From Terrabacter sp. Root85 (GTDB taxonomy: Bacteria > Actinomycetota > Actinomycetes > Actinomycetales > Dermatophilaceae): a stretch of 64,000 nt of DNA. The notes beneath the pieces were generated by a model. It was not told the origin of the DNA. It worked only from the letters and a program-made list of their open reading frames with translations, and made no database searches. Shown here in pieces: positions 41,201 to 49,400 of this stretch; within the stretch, counting starts at the first letter, position 1; each line of letters opens with the position of its first letter. The stretch is from NCBI RefSeq assembly GCF_001429185.1, contig NZ_LMIW01000010.1, positions 310,001 through 374,000 of the forward strand. The letters are read 5' to 3'. The translations under genes were made by a program, and so were the position numbers.

Positions 41201-42147
41201 AGGCCGGCACCACGTTCAGCGTCACCAGCGAGGGGACCCACAAGGTCACCTACTGGAGCGTCGACAACGCCGGCAACGTCGAGACGGCCGGCACGGCCAC
41301 CGTCATGGTGGACAAGACGGCGCCCACGATCACTGGCAAAGCCACCAGCAGCCCGAACGCCGCTGGTTGGTACAACGCTCCCGTGACCGTGCAGTTCGAC
41401 TGCAAGGACGCGGTCAGCGGGATCGCCAACTGCCAGCCCGATGCCACGCTCGCGGCCCAGGGCGCGAACAGCGCCACCGGCACCGCCGTGGACAACGCGG
41501 GGAACAAGGGCACGACCACCGTCGGTGGCATCAACGTCGACACCGTTGCCCCGAGCGTGACCATCGGCGGGGTCAAGGACGGCGCGGTGTACACCATCGG
41601 CGCGGTCCCCAGCGCCACGGCGAGCGCCACCGACGGCACGAGCGGACTGGCGGCTCCGGCCACCGGTACGCGGACCGGAGGCACCGCGAACGGCGTCGGC
41701 ACCTTCACCTACACGGCGACGGCGGCCGACAAGGCCGGCAACGTGGGCACGTCGAAGGTGACCTACACGGTGCTCTACGGCTACGGAACGACCCTGTTCC
41801 TGCAGCCAGTCAACGACACCGCGCACCAGACGGGACTGTCCACCAGCGTGTTCAACGCCGGCCAGACCATCCCGATGAAGTTCCAGCTGAAGAACGCTGC
41901 GGGCCAGGTCATCCAGGCGGGCACGCCGCCGAAGTGGCTCGCTCCCGTCAAGGGCTCGAGCACAGCGGCGGCGGTCAACGAGACGGCCTACACGGCGGCC
42001 GAGACGGTCGGCGGGACGTACACCTGGGACGGCACGCAGTACCAGTACAACTGGAAGACCGACAAGACCCAGGCAGGCTCTTACTACAGGGTCGGCGTGA
42101 CGCTTGACGACGGCCAGACGTATTTCGTCAACATCGGCCTTCGATGA
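35245..42147 (+). CDS. Giant secreted repeat protein (Ig-like modules, C-terminal PxKF domain)
   Basis: 2300 residues. Signal peptide about 1-29 (cleavage near SYA-AS). After a 130-residue N-terminal domain with two cysteines come 25 Ig-like modules of about 71-87 residues, each opening with a GW motif such as NANGWYNDDVTVTY and closing with DKTAPT-type linkers. Every fourth module is a distinct type (GGW-N-S-x-V-T-V-x-L with YY-x-VDGG), giving six copies of a four-module block. A final different module and a PxKF-type domain (FNAGQTIPMKFQLKNAAGQV near 2205) end the protein. No LPXTG or anchoring helix is present, so it is released or bound non-covalently. Adhesion or glycan binding is the likely role; ligands unknown. 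ATG 35245 with AAAGGGGAGGA upstream. Confidence 0.9.
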   Translation: MSARRHLAAAAAATTLLAAGANISVSYAASVTSAAFSGGANTFTAANGTVYAKQGAALTLTLNTDGNTRCVDVIDGDGNTIATKSGSNSATWSFSGSAYPWLTAGSGSGVVQYTTKAWRNVNGQGKCVANQNENFGTQSAAYTLDNTSPTATGAISPAPNGAGWNKADVTVTWSGADTGGSGVKTVSPATDTVTTDGTVTKNTTVTDNVGNTGTASVQVKLDKTAPTITGSRTPAANANGWNDTDVTVSFAPADATSGVKSSSAPTTFTTSAANQSVTGTVTDNADNTASTTVSGINIDKVAPTLSGKATTEPNAAGWYKGDVAVAWTAADALSGTTNPANSTITGEGTALTASATATDKAGNSTNAQSAAVKIDRTAPNTTVTAPPAWNKSDVTLTLVPNDGLSGFDKTFYQLDGGAQTAGTSVPVTAEGNHTLKFWSTDLAGNTEAAHTVSFGIDKTSPTIGHTQNPAANADGWNNANVTVTFTCSDALSGVASCTGPQTVTTEGEAEGVTGTVTDNAGNSATDPAAVSIDKTKPVITVDSLPAPNANGWYNDDVTATYTASDALSGIKTQDKAHTFGEGAAQTDTATATDAAGNTATVTTSAVNVDRTAPTITGKVVGTPNAKGWFTGDVTVHWSCADNLSGVVACPADSVVKGEGSDLSASASVSDKAGHTASATVDGIKVDRTAPTTSAIDVPGGWVNAPATVGLSANDNLSDVDSTYYAVDGATTPTKGDTVTVGAEGVHTVSYYSVDNAGNAEAAKSFTVKVDLSSPSITPSQSPEQNGKGWNNTDVSVSFSCADQTTLSGLKDCTAPQTVSTDGKAQKVTGAATDNAGNSVTGTATVNVDKTAPTITGGPDRAANAAGWYSDDVTVSFDGEDVLSGIDTVTGPQHLGEGADQKVDGTATDNAGNTASTTVSGINVDKTAPNLSAAPTTGPNANGWYNTNVTQTWSADDALSGLVGVKPADSILSTEGGGQTASTSVSDKAGNTTSATSEPVKIDKTGPSTDVSAPSGWVNSSVDVTLTPHDALSGVDATHYTADGGDLQTGTTVKLTSEGTHTISYASIDKAGNVEKSKTLTVQIDKSNPSITHLLSPRANANGWNNADVTVTFTCDDQADLSGIASCTAPQTVMTEGKEQPVTGTATDNAGNTATDPATVSLDKTKPTITGSRSPAANPAGWNKTDVTVHFDGDDALSGIDSVTPDKTFGEGDDQSLEGTALDAAGNSASTTVGGINVDETAPTLSGKPTVAANGNGWYKGDVTIAWTATDDRSGVASAPANSTITGEGSGLKDTATVTDKAGNSTTEDSVAVNIDRTAPTTGADAAGGWNNSKVTVSLDASDGLSGVDATYYQVDDGGVFKGALLTIDTEGIHTLKYWSVDLAGNTEAAQTAMVKIDLSKPTVGHTVSPAPNDKGWNKTPVTVAYQCEDKLSGVATCSPDAKVSTDGQDQAVPGTAVDNAGNAFTDNATVSIDTVAPLIGGRPDRAANTNGWYAGDVTVGFRCRDSLSGIASCPVPTMLGEGAAQSVNGTATDTAGNSKGTTVGPVNVDETAPTLGGAATTEPNGAGWYRADVAVKWSAADALSGLDGAVPADSTIDGEGTGLSAGTSVRDLAGNETSATIAPVKIDRTAPSTTVSDVSGWSNSAVTVKLTAGDNLSGIASTHYQLDKEMAATGTSVTIDTEGVHTLQVWSVDVAGNVEAQKNIQVEIDTTAPGISHKQSPAANTRSWNNSDVTVTFICTDSGSGVSSCTDPVTKGEGAAQKVQGNATDKAGNSATDETSVNVDKSKPTITGSLSAEPNGNGWFKADVTATFTCADQDGLSGVSSCPTTKTLAEGANQSAGGTATDAADNASDDLSITGVNIDKTDPTLTGAPTAGPNGNGWYNGDVTVKWTAADPLSGIDGANPADSTITSEGGALSTTASVEDRAGNTASTTVKGIKIDRHAPSTDAAAPSGWQNSDVTVKLSATDSLSGVASTYYTVDGGAQQAGTTFSVTSEGTHKVTYWSVDNAGNVETAGTATVMVDKTAPTITGKATSSPNAAGWYNAPVTVQFDCKDAVSGIANCQPDATLAAQGANSATGTAVDNAGNKGTTTVGGINVDTVAPSVTIGGVKDGAVYTIGAVPSATASATDGTSGLAAPATGTRTGGTANGVGTFTYTATAADKAGNVGTSKVTYTVLYGYGTTLFLQPVNDTAHQTGLSTSVFNAGQTIPMKFQLKNAAGQVIQAGTPPKWLAPVKGSSTAAAVNETAYTAAETVGGTYTWDGTQYQYNWKTDKTQAGSYYRVGVTLDDGQTYFVNIGLR
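35680..41545 (+). repeat. Higher-order coding repeat, 936-945 bp x about 6
   Basis: Within the giant gene the type-D module Trp codon (GGCTGG) falls at 36409, 37345, 38290, 39229, 40165 and 41107, i.e. 936, 945, 939, 936 and 942 bases apart. Each block holds four modules (A, B, C, D) of about 231, 231, 213 and 261 bases. Blocks are similar but not identical, so the array is old rather than freshly expanded. It is the longest tandem repeat in the window. Confidence 0.9.
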
Positions 42148-42173
42148 GCTAGGGGAGGAAGCAGGGGGACCGG

Positions 42174-42213
42174 ACGGGCGCACCACGACGACGTGGTGCG
42201 CCCGTTCTCTTGT
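42174..42213 (+). terminator. Strong rho-independent terminator, perfect 14-bp stem
   Basis: ACGGGCGCACCACG at 42174-42187 pairs perfectly with 42192-42205 across a 4-base loop (ACGA), followed by TCTCTTGTT. It lies 27 bases after the giant gene and just before the convergent kinase gene end (42236), so it may act for both strands. Confidence 0.85.
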
Positions 42214-42235
42214 TCGTGGACGACCTGCACAGCCG

Positions 42236-43486
42236 TCAGTCGGCGGCGGCAGCCGGGATGAGCAGGCTGAACGTCGCTCCCCCACCGGGTGTCTCGGCGA
42301 CCTCGAGGCGGCCGCCGTGCGAGCGGACGATCTGGGTCACGAGCGCCAGTCCGAGCCCTACGCGCCGGCCTCCAGACCCGCCGTCACCGCGGGAGAAGCG
42401 GCGCGACAGGTTCTCGACATCCGCCGCATCGACACCGTCACCGTGGTCGACGACGTCGACGCGCACCTGACCGTCCTCGACACACGACCGCACCTCGACC
42501 TGGGTCCCCTTCTCGGAGTGGGCGATCGCGTTGTCGACGAGCGCCAGCACCGAGCGCCGGAGGCTCGGCCTCACTCCCAGCACGACGCACCCACCAGCAG
42601 CGGCCGCCTCGTTGACGAGCGTCACCCCGTGGTCCGCGGCATACGGCATGAGCGACGTGACGACCTCCGAGGCGAGGGCACCCAGGTCGACCCGCTCGGC
42701 CACCTCGTCGACGTGCTCGAGCTGCGCCGAGAGCAGCAGGTCGGAGACGACGTCGGCCATGGCCTGCGTGTCGTGGACGAGCTGGTCGACCTCGGCGAGC
42801 CGCCGCGCCGCCGCCGAGTCCCCGCCGCCAGCGACCGCAGCGTCCGCGGCGACATGTCGACGCAGCATCTGCGCCCGGGTGCTGATGACGGCCAGAGGAG
42901 TGCGCAGCTCGTGCGATGCGTCGGCGACGAACTGGCGCTGCAGCTCCATCGCCTCGCCGAGCGGGCGGACCGCGCGCCGCCCCGCCAACAGCCCGGTCAG
43001 CGCAGCCAGGAGCACCCCCACCACTCCGGCCGCCGCGGTCGACACGAGCAACCGCTGCTCCTCCCCGGTGTGCAGGCGGATGTCGTAGACAGCGACGTAG
43101 CGCACGCCCTCGCGCTGGTCGACCCACGCCGGCCACGAGCGACCTTCGGCGGCGAGGCTCGTCGCACCCGACACGTCCGGCCCCACGGCAGAGGCCGCGG
43201 CGGCCAGCTCGGGAGGCATCGACCGGGTCGCCTCGTGACCGGAGTCGGTCAGTTTGACGAGCCACGTGCCGGGCGGCGCGTCCACGACGTCGTCCGCCGT
43301 CCGGGCCGTCGTCTCGGTGCCCCCGCGGATCTCGGCGAGCTGCTGCCGGTCGAAGAGCACGGCCGTGCCGATGATGGCGAGCAGCACGACGAGGGCCGTG
43401 GTCGCACCGACGCGCAGAGCCACCGACCGCGATGCCCGTCGCAACGGGTCGCGCTCCCCCACGGCCGCCCGTGAGCGCCTCCCCAT
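42236..43486 (-). CDS. Sensor histidine kinase (OmpR-system partner)
   Basis: 416 residues. Two membrane helices (about 24-44 and 147-168) frame a small extracytoplasmic sensor; then the H-box ASHELRTPLAVI (phospho-acceptor His about 193), N-box LVDNAIAHS, G1 DHGDGVDA and G2 GLGLALV of the catalytic domain. A classic HAMP motif is hard to see. The ATG at 43486 overlaps the regulator's stop codon by one base (TGATG), so it is the second gene of a regulator-kinase operon. It is divergent from the ferric-reductase-like gene 44219, which is a likely target. Confidence 0.9.
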   Translation of the reverse strand: MGRRSRAAVGERDPLRRASRSVALRVGATTALVVLLAIIGTAVLFDRQQLAEIRGGTETTARTADDVVDAPPGTWLVKLTDSGHEATRSMPPELAAAASAVGPDVSGATSLAAEGRSWPAWVDQREGVRYVAVYDIRLHTGEEQRLLVSTAAAGVVGVLLAALTGLLAGRRAVRPLGEAMELQRQFVADASHELRTPLAVISTRAQMLRRHVAADAAVAGGGDSAAARRLAEVDQLVHDTQAMADVVSDLLLSAQLEHVDEVAERVDLGALASEVVTSLMPYAADHGVTLVNEAAAAGGCVVLGVRPSLRRSVLALVDNAIAHSEKGTQVEVRSCVEDGQVRVDVVDHGDGVDAADVENLSRRFSRGDGGSGGRRVGLGLALVTQIVRSHGGRLEVAETPGGGATFSLLIPAAAAD

Positions 43487-44157
43487 CAGGAGGCCCCGAG
43501 CCGGTAGCCGACCCCGTGCACGGTCTCGATGACGGACTTCCCGAGCTTGCGGCGCAGGTAGTAGACGTACGTGTCGACGGCGCCAAGCGTGTCGGCGTTG
43601 TCGAAGGCCGCGACGAGCAGCTCGTCCCGGGTGAAGACCCGCGTGGGCCGGCGCGCCAGCGTCTCGAGCAGGCGGGCCTCGCGGCCCGACAGCATGACCT
43701 CGCCGTCACCGCCGACGAGCCGCTGCTCGGCGACGACGAGCCGTCGCTCACCGACGGCCAGCTCCCCGGCCGCACCACCCATCGGGCGCAGCAGGGCCCG
43801 CAGCCGCGCGAGCACCTCGTCGACGTCGAAGGGCTTGACGACGTAGTCCTGCGCCCCCGCGTCGAGACCCTCGACGCGGTCGGCCACGGTCCCACGCGCC
43901 GTGAGGAAGAGCACCGGCGCCGTCAGACCCCGCGAGCGCAGGCGCGTCACGAGGTCGACCCCCTCGATGCCCGGCAGCCCGCGGTCGACGACGAGCACGT
44001 CCCAGTCGTCGACGAGGCCACGGTGCAGGCCCGCCTGTCCGTCGCGGACGGCCGTGACGGCATACCCCTCCTCGCCGAGCAGCTCGGTGAGCATCTGCGA
44101 GAGGTCGGGGTCGTCCTCGACGAGGAGCAGCCGTGGGCGGATCGGCGACGCGGTCAT
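43486..44157 (-). CDS. OmpR-family response regulator
   Basis: 223 residues. Receiver domain (about 8-120): acidic pair LLLVEDDPDL, phospho-Asp in VLVVDRGLPG, Thr in LFLTARG, Lys in VVKPFDVDEV. A winged-helix DNA-binding domain (about 130-220) has LSGREARLLETLARRP and YLRRKLG with the recognition helix TLGAVDTYVYYLRRKL. ATG 44157 has GGGAGG 10 bases upstream and is preferred over the longer frame. First gene of the pair with the kinase; separated by 61 bases from the divergent reductase gene. Confidence 0.92.
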   Translation of the reverse strand: MTASPIRPRLLLVEDDPDLSQMLTELLGEEGYAVTAVRDGQAGLHRGLVDDWDVLVVDRGLPGIEGVDLVTRLRSRGLTAPVLFLTARGTVADRVEGLDAGAQDYVVKPFDVDEVLARLRALLRPMGGAAGELAVGERRLVVAEQRLVGGDGEVMLSGREARLLETLARRPTRVFTRDELLVAAFDNADTLGAVDTYVYYLRRKLGKSVIETVHGVGYRLGAS

Positions 44158-44218
44158 GGCCCGAGCCTCCCTTTCGTGTCTCATAACTTTCTGAGATCGG
44201 CTGCCCACCATCGACTGT

Positions 44219-45679
44219 GTGAGCACCACCATCGCACCACACCGTGGGACCCCGAGCCGGGTCCGTCGAGCCCTGCGTGCCGGCGCGGACTTCCGCCGCT
44301 GGCAGGCCCGCACCGGCGACCTCCTCGAGACCCTGGCCATCGCGAGCCTGCTCGCCGTCGTGGCGCAGTTCCTCCTCGGCGGAGGCAGCCACGACCTCGT
44401 CGCGGGCACGAGCAGCACCACCCTCATCGCCGTCGGGCGCCTCACCGGCCTCGTCGCGATGGACCTGCTGCTCATCCAGCTGCTCCTCGCCGCCCGCGTG
44501 CCGTGGATCGACCGCGTCTACGGGATGGACCGGGCGCTCAAGGCGCACCGCATCCTCGGCCGCGTCACGGTGCCGCTCGTGCTCGTCCACGTCGGCGCCA
44601 TCGTCATCGGCTACGCGGCGCGCGACGACCTGCACGGCCCGTTCGCTCCGGTCGTCGAGTCGTTCCGGCTCCTCACCGGCGGCAGCGACCTCCTCTTCGC
44701 CTTCATCGCCACCGCCCTGCTCGTCGTCATCGCGGTGACGTCGGTCAGCATCGCCCGCCGGCGCCTGTCCTACGAGTGGTGGCACCTCGTGCACCTGACG
44801 GCGTATGCCGCCGTCGTCCTCGCGGTGCCGCACGAGCTGTCGATCGGCTCGGACTTCACCGCCTCGCAGTGGGTGCGCACCTACTGGTGGACCCTCTTCG
44901 TGATCGTCGCGGCCAGCGTCCTCTGGTGGCGCGTGCTCGTCCCCGTCGCCCGCAGCCTGCGCCACGACCTGCGCGTCACCGACGTCGTCGAGGAGGCCCC
45001 CGGCGTCTGGTCCGTGTGGATGAAGGGCCGTCACCTCGACCGGCTCCCGGTCCGCGCGGGGCAGTACCTCAACTGGCGCTTCGTCAGCCCGCGGCTGCTC
45101 GCGACCGCCCACCCGTGGTCGATCTCGAGCGCCCCCGACGGCCGCCGCCTGCGCATCACGGTGCGCGAGCTCGGCGACCACTCGAGCCGCCTGGCCCACC
45201 TGCGACCCGGCACGCGCGTCCTCTTCGAGGGCCCCTACGGCGCCTTCACCTCCCGCCAGCGCGTCCGCCGTCGCGTCCTGCTCCTCGCCGCCGGCATCGG
45301 CGTCACGCCGGTCCGCTCGATCCTCGAGGAGCTCGTGCGCCACGGCCACGCCGGCCCCGGCGACGTCACGGTCGTCTACCGCGCCAACGACGAGTCGCAG
45401 CTCGCGCTGCGCGACGAGCTCGAGCACCTGACTGCGGTCGGCGGCCACCAGCTGCTCCTGCTCGTCGGCCCGCCCGTCGGCGGCTCCTGGCTGCCGCCCG
45501 ACCACTCCGGTGGCCGGCCGGTCCCCGATGCCGAGCGCCTCGCCGAGCTCGTCCCCGACCTGCGCCGGCACGAGGCCTACCTCTGCGGCCCCGGCGGCTG
45601 GATGAACCTCGTCCACCGCAGCCTCCTCGAGGGCGGCATCCCCAAGGCCCACATCCACGACGAAAGGTTCTCCTGGTGA
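44219..45679 (+). CDS. Ferric-reductase-like transmembrane flavocytochrome
   Basis: 486 residues, membrane redox enzyme moving electrons from NAD(P)H through FAD and haem across the membrane. The ferric-reductase domain has about six helices (40-245) with histidines KAHRILGRVTVPLVLVHVG and WWHLVHLTAYAAVV that could bind two haems. Then an FAD-binding fold (HPWSISSAPDG) and an NAD(P)-binding fold (LLLAAGIGVTPVRSILEEL, then YLCGPGGWM). GTG 44219 was chosen; ribosome-binding sequence is weak. It overlaps the downstream FMN-binding gene by GTGA, so the two form one electron-transfer unit. Divergent from the two-component system. Confidence 0.9.
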   Translation: MSTTIAPHRGTPSRVRRALRAGADFRRWQARTGDLLETLAIASLLAVVAQFLLGGGSHDLVAGTSSTTLIAVGRLTGLVAMDLLLIQLLLAARVPWIDRVYGMDRALKAHRILGRVTVPLVLVHVGAIVIGYAARDDLHGPFAPVVESFRLLTGGSDLLFAFIATALLVVIAVTSVSIARRRLSYEWWHLVHLTAYAAVVLAVPHELSIGSDFTASQWVRTYWWTLFVIVAASVLWWRVLVPVARSLRHDLRVTDVVEEAPGVWSVWMKGRHLDRLPVRAGQYLNWRFVSPRLLATAHPWSISSAPDGRRLRITVRELGDHSSRLAHLRPGTRVLFEGPYGAFTSRQRVRRRVLLLAAGIGVTPVRSILEELVRHGHAGPGDVTVVYRANDESQLALRDELEHLTAVGGHQLLLLVGPPVGGSWLPPDHSGGRPVPDAERLAELVPDLRRHEAYLCGPGGWMNLVHRSLLEGGIPKAHIHDERFSW

Positions 45680-46224
45680 GGAAGGCAACGTCTGCCCTCG
45701 TCGGCTTGGCCGGCATCGTCACGCTGAGTGCGTCCTGGGCGACCGGGCTCGCACCGAAGCACGCCGCCGTCACGGGCGTCCACATCCTGTCGTCGGCCAA
45801 GGCCGGCACGCCCGTCGCCGCTGCGCCGCCGAAGCCGTCCGGCAGCTCGAAGGCCTCCGGCTCCAAGCCGACGGGCGGCTCGAAGACGTCCAGCGGATCG
45901 AAGACGTCGGGCGCCGCGCCCAAGGCCACCACTGCGGCACCAGCGTCCGGCACCGTCGACGGCGCCGTCGTCGGGACGCAGTACGGCTCCGTGCAGGTGC
46001 GGGTCAGCTTCACGGGCAAGAAGATCACCAACGTCCACGCCCTCCAGCTGACCGACAGCTCGCGCACGTCGGTGTCCATCAGCGCCGGCGCCGCGCCGAC
46101 CCTGAGGCGCGAGGCGCTGGCGGCGCAGTCGGCGCAGATCGACGTCGTGAGCGGCGCCACCTACACGAGCGAGGCCTACCAGCAGAGCCTCCAGTCGGCG
46201 ATCGACGCCGCCCACCTGGGCTGA
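45676..46224 (+). CDS. Secreted FMN-binding protein (covalently flavinylated)
   Basis: 182 residues. Signal-like N-terminus (about 1-30), a Ser/Lys/Thr-rich linker built of repeated GSK-type units (about 48-90), then an FMN-bind domain (about 95-182). DVVSGATYTSEAYQQSL contains the S-G-A-T flavinylation site, whose Thr is normally loaded with FMN by ApbE; ApbE is not in this window. GTG 45676 overlaps the flavocytochrome stop by 4 bases. The pair looks like extracytosolic flavin-based electron transfer, with FMN as the outer acceptor. The final acceptor is unknown. Confidence 0.85.
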   Translation: MRKATSALVGLAGIVTLSASWATGLAPKHAAVTGVHILSSAKAGTPVAAAPPKPSGSSKASGSKPTGGSKTSSGSKTSGAAPKATTAAPASGTVDGAVVGTQYGSVQVRVSFTGKKITNVHALQLTDSSRTSVSISAGAAPTLRREALAAQSAQIDVVSGATYTSEAYQQSLQSAIDAAHLG

Positions 46225-46264
46225 CGAGCCCCCACGATCCGCACCCCGAGAGGGTGCCCGCGAC

Positions 46265-46308
46265 GCGGCCCGCCGATCTTCCCCTGTGGTCGGCGGGCCG
46301 CACCTTTC
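46265..46308 (+). terminator. Terminator of the flavocytochrome / FMN-binding operon
   Basis: GCGGCCCGCCGA (46265-46276) pairs with TCGGCGGGCCGC (46290-46301), a perfect 12-bp stem with a 13-base loop, followed by ACCTTTC. It starts 41 bases after the operon's stop codon. Confidence 0.75.
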
Positions 46309-46494
46309 CCCGCGTCGGACAGCACCCGGCACACACTCCCGACCGATGGCGTATGCCGGGTGCCGCGGTCCGCGTGCGACGCGGGGTTCGCGAGCCGCTG
46401 CGGGTGCGTGCAGATGTCGGTGCATTCGAGGCATCCGGGACCTCGTGCTCTGTCATGATGCGCTCGCACCACCACTTCTCACAGGGGCTCCTCC

Positions 46495-49400
46495 ATGTTC
46501 AGACGCCGGCCGTTCGCCGCTGCCCTGACGCTTGCGCTCGTCGCGCCCGTCACGGCCTTCGCCACCTCCCCCGTCGCGTCCGCGGCTCCGACCCCGACGG
46601 CGAAGAAGGTCGTGGCCAAGCACCTGCCGCGGCTCTCCCGCACCGGCGGCCACACCCGCGCCCACGACCCGCACACGGTCCTCGTCAAGTTCAAGACGAC
46701 GGCGTCCAAGGCCAGCCGGGACCTGGCGCTCACGCGTCGAGGAGGACATGCCGGCGCGCAGGTCGGGGGCACGAGCTTCGTCAAGGTCACGACGAACGGT
46801 CGCGCCGAGGAGCTCGCGAGCAGGCTCGGCGCCGACCCGTCGGTCGCCGAGGTCACGCTCGACTACGTGCGCTCCGCCGCGGCCACGCCGAACGACCCGG
46901 CCTTCGGCTACGACCAGGACTACCTCAAGACCGTCCGCGTGCCGACCGCCTGGGATCGCTCGAAGGGCTCGCTCACCCAGGTCGTCGCCGTCATCGACAC
47001 CGGCGTCAACGGCAAGCACCCCGACCTCGTCGGCCGCACCGTTGCCGGCTACAACGCCATCAGGAACGTCGGCATCGCCGCCGGTGCCGCGAGCGACGAC
47101 AACGGCCACGGCTCGATGGTCTCGGGCATCATCGCCGCCGCGACGAACAACGGTGTGGGCATCTCGGGCGTGGCCTGGAACGCCAAGATCATGCCGGTCA
47201 AGGTCCTTGACGGCACCGGCAACGGCACCGACTCGGACGTGGCCGAGGGCGTCAACTGGGCCGTCTCCCACGGCGCGAAGATCCTCAACCTCTCGCTCGG
47301 CGGAGACGGCGACAACCCGGCACTGCACGACGCCGTGAAGAATGCCGTCGCCAAGGGTGCCGTCGTCATCGTCGCCGCAGGCAACTGGGGTGACGACGTG
47401 CCGCAGTACCCCGCGGCCTATCCCGAGGCGATCGCCGTCGGCGCCACCGACTCGACCGGCGCCCTGACGGACTTCAGCAGCTACGGCCCGTGGATCGACG
47501 TTGCCGCCCCCGGATGGGGCATCCTGTCGACGCGCCTGGCCGACACGTACTACTTCGGAGACGGCACGTCGTTCTCCGCGCCGATCGTGGCCGGCGTCGC
47601 CACCCTGATCCGCACCCAGTCGCCGGCCCTGACGCCGGCGCAGGTGCTCTCGCGGCTCAGGTCCACAGCGCGTGACGCCGGGCCCCGCGGCATCGACCCC
47701 TACTACGGTGCCGGCGTCGTCGACGCGACGAACGCGCTCGGCGGCGGCTGGGCCGCCGACTTCGCCCAGCCCGCCCCGTGGATCGGTGAGCCCAACGATG
47801 TGCCCGTGCGCGCCAAGACGCTGGACCAGGCCAACTACGGTCTCATCGACGTCGAGGGCGACGTCGACTGGTACCGCTTCACGCCGACGGCCCTGCGGGC
47901 GGCGAGCGTCACGGTAGGCCCCTCGTACAACAACGCCGACGACGCCCAGAACCTCGACCCCGTGCTCGCCGTCTACGACAAGAACCTCCGGCTCGTCGGT
48001 CAGGTCGACGCCAAGGGACCCGGCGAGAGCGAGACGCTGACGTTCCGACCATCAGGCGACGAGTACTTCTTCACGGTGCGCAACTTCAACGGCAACCGCA
48101 CCGACGCGTCCTACGTCGTCGGCGTCGACTCCGCCCCCATCGGTGAGTTCGACCCGTCCGTCCTCTTCCCGGTCGCGTCCGTGGCCGGCGGCAACGCGGC
48201 ACTGGGCGCCACCGCGGTCGGCGACCTCACGGGTGACGGCAGGGTCGACGCCGTGGCCACCGCGGCCGCGCCCGGCACCGGGGCGCAGCTCTACGTCTTC
48301 GCCCAGACCAGCTCGGGGACGTTCGGGGCCGCTCGGCCGTACGGGACCGTGGACTCCTCGCTCGCCCACAACGTGGTCGTCGCCGACGTCGACCGTGACG
48401 GACGCCGGGACGTCGTCGTCGCGACGGATCTCGGCGTGCAGGTTCTCCTGCAGACGGCAGCCGGCGACCTCGCACCCGCCACCCTCGTGCCTGGTACATC
48501 CGGCGTGACCTTCGTCGAGACCGCCGACCTCGACGGCGACGGTCGCACCGACCTCGTCACCTCCTCTCCTGCGGGCGTCACAGCGCTGGTGCAGCAGGTC
48601 GACGGGTCGTGGGCCGCCACGGTCGTCTCCGACACTCACGCCACGGAGCTGGAGACCGGTGACCTCGACGGCGACGCACGCCCCGACGTGGCGGCCGTCG
48701 CGGCCGACGGCGTCCGCGTGCTGCACAACACGACCACCGGGTGGACGAGCACCACTCCCGTCGCCGTCGCCGGCGCCGTCCACCGCGGCATCGAGGTGGC
48801 CGACGTCAACGGCGACTCGCGTGCGGACCTCGTGGTCAGCACCGGCGAGGTCGCACCCTCGTCGCAGATCGTCGTGCTGACGCAGACGAGCACGGGTCAG
48901 CTGGCCGACCCCGTCGTACGCAGCACCACCGACTGGCCGACTTCGGTCGAGTCCGGAGACGTCGACGGCAACGGGCGACCTGACGTCATCGCCCTCCACG
49001 AGAAGTGGGGCCACGTCACGGTCGAGTTCCAAGGGCAGGACGGCACTCTCGGCGCCACGGGCTACGGGCAGACCGACACGGTCCAGGACTTCGGTCCCGG
49101 GGCGCTGGCCGTCGGCGACGTCACCGGCGATGGCAGCCCCGATGCGGTCGTCGCGACCGACAGCGGCCTCCGCCTCGTCCGCAACGGCGGCGCCTCCACG
49201 CCGGGGACGACTCAGCTGTGGGTGAGGAGCACGTCGCCCAACGACTTCGGGTCGGGGACGACGCAGACCTACACGCCCACCGTGACGTTCGCCCGCGACG
49301 TCGTGCCCTCGAGCGTCACGACGTCGACGGTGCGGATCCTCAACGGCCGCAACGGATCCGCAGTCCCCACCACGGTCAGCTACGACGCCGTGAAGCGCAC

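Noticed and set aside
35680-41545. Repeat array as CRISPR
   Set aside because: Period is about 230 and 940 bases, coding in one frame, with no short identical repeats separated by unique spacers.
43748-45688. 646-residue minus frame over the regulator and flavocytochrome
   Set aside because: Shadow frame; Asp/Glu/Val-rich, crosses two divergent real genes.
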